Below, in pieces: positions 63,001 to 64,000 of a stretch of DNA of 64,000 nucleotides (the stretch's first letter is position 1; every line of letters starts with the position of its first letter). The notes under the pieces were generated by a model, which was not told the origin of the DNA, searched no databases, and was given only the letters and a program-made list of their open reading frames with translations. A program made the position numbers and the translations under genes. This stretch comes from Pseudo-nitzschia pungens (taxonomy: Eukaryota > Bacillariophyta > Bacillariophyceae > Bacillariales > Bacillariaceae). Location of the stretch: positions 3,410,001-3,474,000 of the forward strand of contig CM074759.1 in NCBI GenBank assembly GCA_037355855.1, given 5' to 3'.

Positions 63001-64000
63001 ACATGCCCGGTGACTTCTCAGTTGCTGACAAAAATGGCAATCGAGCTACCCTGGATCGGTTTGAAGTTGACCATGCTGACAAGACCCTTGGGGTTTTTAT
63101 CTCCATGGATGGCAATGAGGAAGCACAGATTGCTCACATGAAGTCACAGTCTCAGTCTTTTGGCTCTCAACTCAGGGCTTCCAAGTGTGAGAAGCGCGCA
63201 TCCCTCTACACCTTCAAGTATTCTTTCATGAAGTCTGTTGAATACCCCATGCCTGTCACGCAACTTGATGAGGCCACCTGGACTAAGATAATTCACCCAG
63301 CTCTTGTTCCTGTGCTGAATAAAGCAGGGATGTCACGGACATTTCCTAGACATGTGTTCTATGGTCCTTCCCTCTATCAAGGCTTTGGTTTCATCCATCC
63401 ATACCTCCTCCAAGAGTTCAGTCATATTGCCACCCTCTTTCAGGAATCTGTCAGGTCCTCACAAACTGGAAGGATTCTCAGGCTAACTGCTGAGTCTCTC
63501 AGGCTTGAACTTGGACTTCCTCTCCATCTTGGTGTCACACCCTATCATCCCTTTGCTTCATACGTCACTCCCTGCTGGTACAAACATGTGTGGAAGTTTT
63601 TCTCTGTTCACCCTGTGAGCTTGTTTGAAGACTTCCCAGACCTACCACTGTTACGTTCCAATGACTGTTATCTCATGCAAGCCTTTGTCAACTCTGGCTT
63701 CAGAGGTGCTGACTTGTCCCTCTTGAATCACATGCGCATGTCCCTCAAGGCTATTTCCCTTGCTGACATTTGTACTCCAGATGGGAAAAGACTCTCTCCC
63801 ATGGCCTTCCAGCTGACATCCTCCAATCACTTGAGGGATCATCTTGACTGGCCTAGATGTCCTCCATCTTGGCCTCCAGCAGCACAGCGCTTATGGACTA
63901 AGGCTCTTCAGACCTGTTTTCTTCCCCCCTGTCCACCCCCTGCAGCCAGGGCACTGGCTCCTTCCTTTCATCTTGGGCATTGGCTCTCTCCCCAGACAGC
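60027..64000 (+). CDS. LINE C ORF2: endonuclease and RT, runs off window
   Basis: Start ATG at 60027 (MVSSSGMRCDGMPSNPN) inside ATGGTTAG. The frame appears open to base 64000. Endonuclease: GIDQNADVRTD (about 60786), TPIDAIWVSE (about 60921) and MESDHRMLW (about 61002). A long linker follows, then RT: NDAKGCYDRI (about 62466), LSGCGQGNGIGP (about 62646) and FVDDTDLF (about 62793). By comparison with LINE B the protein should be about 1,945 residues with RNase H and a zinc finger. This is the best candidate in the window for an active ORF2, although the copy's own ORF1 is broken. Confidence 0.9.
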   Translation, partial: MVSSSGMRCDGMPSNPNPINASPVSPFSPSASSPVSHFVQLTLHGDSLAAKDSDSFGHSFPQAPSYNSTIITFQNIGPQRRAAFMSMSKHNSRQFVKSNASVALFAEHCLNESKLLPCDLFNRRMKNVSPSSFSYLANNKHEASACSWLQPGGTGFSIDQLFSSHKVAHGADPSGLGRWSFVKFQGRDGYNVTMFSAYCPVENDRDLGSVWNQQYRYFQAAENLFSPNPCILFHRDLTAALQVCLGAGDQVIVGIDQNADVRTDGLSFELKALGFREAILTLHSTSSPPATHNRNTTRTPIDAIWVSENVDVLRARYCPFGGAHGMESDHRMLWIEVCNCSLMGKHLPPPVSFSHSKLQSSHPHLRQRYFKRVRHSFLNAGVFSLQAKLEHLLAQFQSGDISVRTDLITTYEVLHETSTSLRLSVEQNLCHTRAGLVPWSPKLQVYRDTIDFWRRVVKLRQGVSTSHTVLKRLACKLSLYKGEHSDLSSALLHLKQAYKQYRAVKKLAPSWRDSFNQGLVDTLLAEGKPHNQHASQIRARMRRERLQRELGLAARSIRGRVNKSAVLRAIAVGHDGVEQVLESQSTMVPAMAESNVRRQQQCIGTPSMTPSFIEDFGYLGTAHASAQVLDGTYNPPPATDKYLSEFLSCLKVPDSILSLPPFDYSVCPADNAAAWKRQRERTASEPSCLSFAHHKAFALDPQLNKFDTLLRSVPLIVGFSPSAWQVITDVEIFKKPGEYRVDKMRLIQLMSPEFQINNKMIGRRILAHAERANAVAVDQHGSRKHHKAINTCLNKKLICDVLRQKRRSGAVAMNDAKGCYDRISHPIAGLTLQSFGVPAHVCEVLLSTLQLAKHHIKTGFGRSGPVYGDESVPLSGCGQGNGIGPTLWALVSTIVFRMMQQAGHGVHLITSLSLQLVSLVGFAFVDDTDLFCAGPDSSTSGEELAVDFQEALDRWAGGIIATGGAIEPAKSFCYLIDFKWSGSGWDYRSIADMPGDFSVADKNGNRATLDRFEVDHADKTLGVFISMDGNEEAQIAHMKSQSQSFGSQLRASKCEKRASLYTFKYSFMKSVEYPMPVTQLDEATWTKIIHPALVPVLNKAGMSRTFPRHVFYGPSLYQGFGFIHPYLLQEFSHIATLFQESVRSSQTGRILRLTAESLRLELGLPLHLGVTPYHPFASYVTPCWYKHVWKFFSVHPVSLFEDFPDLPLLRSNDCYLMQAFVNSGFRGADLSLLNHMRMSLKAISLADICTPDGKRLSPMAFQLTSSNHLRDHLDWPRCPPSWPPAAQRLWTKALQTCFLPPCPPPAARALAPSFHLGHWLSPQT

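Larger units (their letters stand above)
44098..64000 (+). mobile_element. LINE C, complete 5' end, interrupted by N-A and Copia
   Basis: Starts with ACAATTTTGCGACGCGCGAT inside Gypsy-2 pol. It contains 5' UTR, a shortened repeat array, part of ORF1 and ORF2 up to the window edge. Interruptions: N-A with its TSD copy (46059-47750) and Copia with its TSD copy (48081-59024). About 2 kb of ORF1, including its start, is deleted between the array and the VIRKNISLDN codons near 47850. Confidence 0.9.

Noticed and set aside
1..64000. tRNA, rRNA, bacterial operons or phage genes
   Set aside because: No cloverleaf, rRNA block or prokaryotic gene organisation was seen on either strand.

Overview
The window is eukaryotic repeat DNA built almost entirely of retrotransposons. 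I see no host protein gene, rRNA, tRNA or CRISPR array. Four groups account for about 93% of it: (1) an APE-type LINE with a large ORF1, an ORF2 carrying endonuclease, RT, RNase H and a C-terminal zinc finger, and an (ATT)n tail instead of poly-A; (2) a non-autonomous family, here called N, that shares both termini with the LINE; (3) Ty3/Gypsy elements; (4) one Ty1/Copia element. The Copia pol resembles the CoDi-like elements known from diatoms and other stramenopiles, and the standard code is used. My best guess is a diatom or related alga, by inference only.

Left half, 1-20868: an unassigned flank (1-905) is followed by plus-strand insertions. These are a LINE whose 5' part is inverted (906-12510), N1, LINE D, N2 and N3. 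Each ends in a 3' tail that abuts the interior of the next. Middle, 20869-26512: old decayed pieces (LINE I, N4, a fossil Gypsy gag, LINE J, LINE K, a Gypsy RT fragment, N5) surround about 1.9 kb (22652-24559) in which I recognise nothing. From 26513 to 33121 minus-strand LINEs G, F and E and a short N piece form the mirror image, with tails pointing left and each interrupted by the next.

From 33122 to the right edge is a Russian doll. LINE E is interrupted by Gypsy-2. Gypsy-2 is interrupted by Gypsy-1 (TSD ACTCT), by N-B (22-bp TSD) and by LINE C. LINE C is interrupted by N-A (17-bp TSD) and by a Copia element with two 895-bp LTRs (TSD CCAA). The Copia pol is interrupted by N-C (20-bp TSD). 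The outer right arms (LINE C 3' end, Gypsy-2 pol and 3' LTR, the 5' part of LINE E) should lie beyond base 64000.

How the parts work together: the LINE supplies TPRT machinery, and N copies use the same 5' hairpin and 3' double hairpin plus (ATT)n tail, so they are probably moved by it. In the LINE, ORF2 starts inside the ORF1 stop (ATGGTTAG). In the Gypsy family gag and pol share one frame and are separated by a single UGA. The Copia element has gag and pol in different frames and appears to lack a protease. The most notable observations are the nesting depth, the shared terminal RNA hairpins with a compensatory change, the 150-bp and 116-bp repeat arrays with unusual reading-frame behaviour, and the UGA gag-pol junction.
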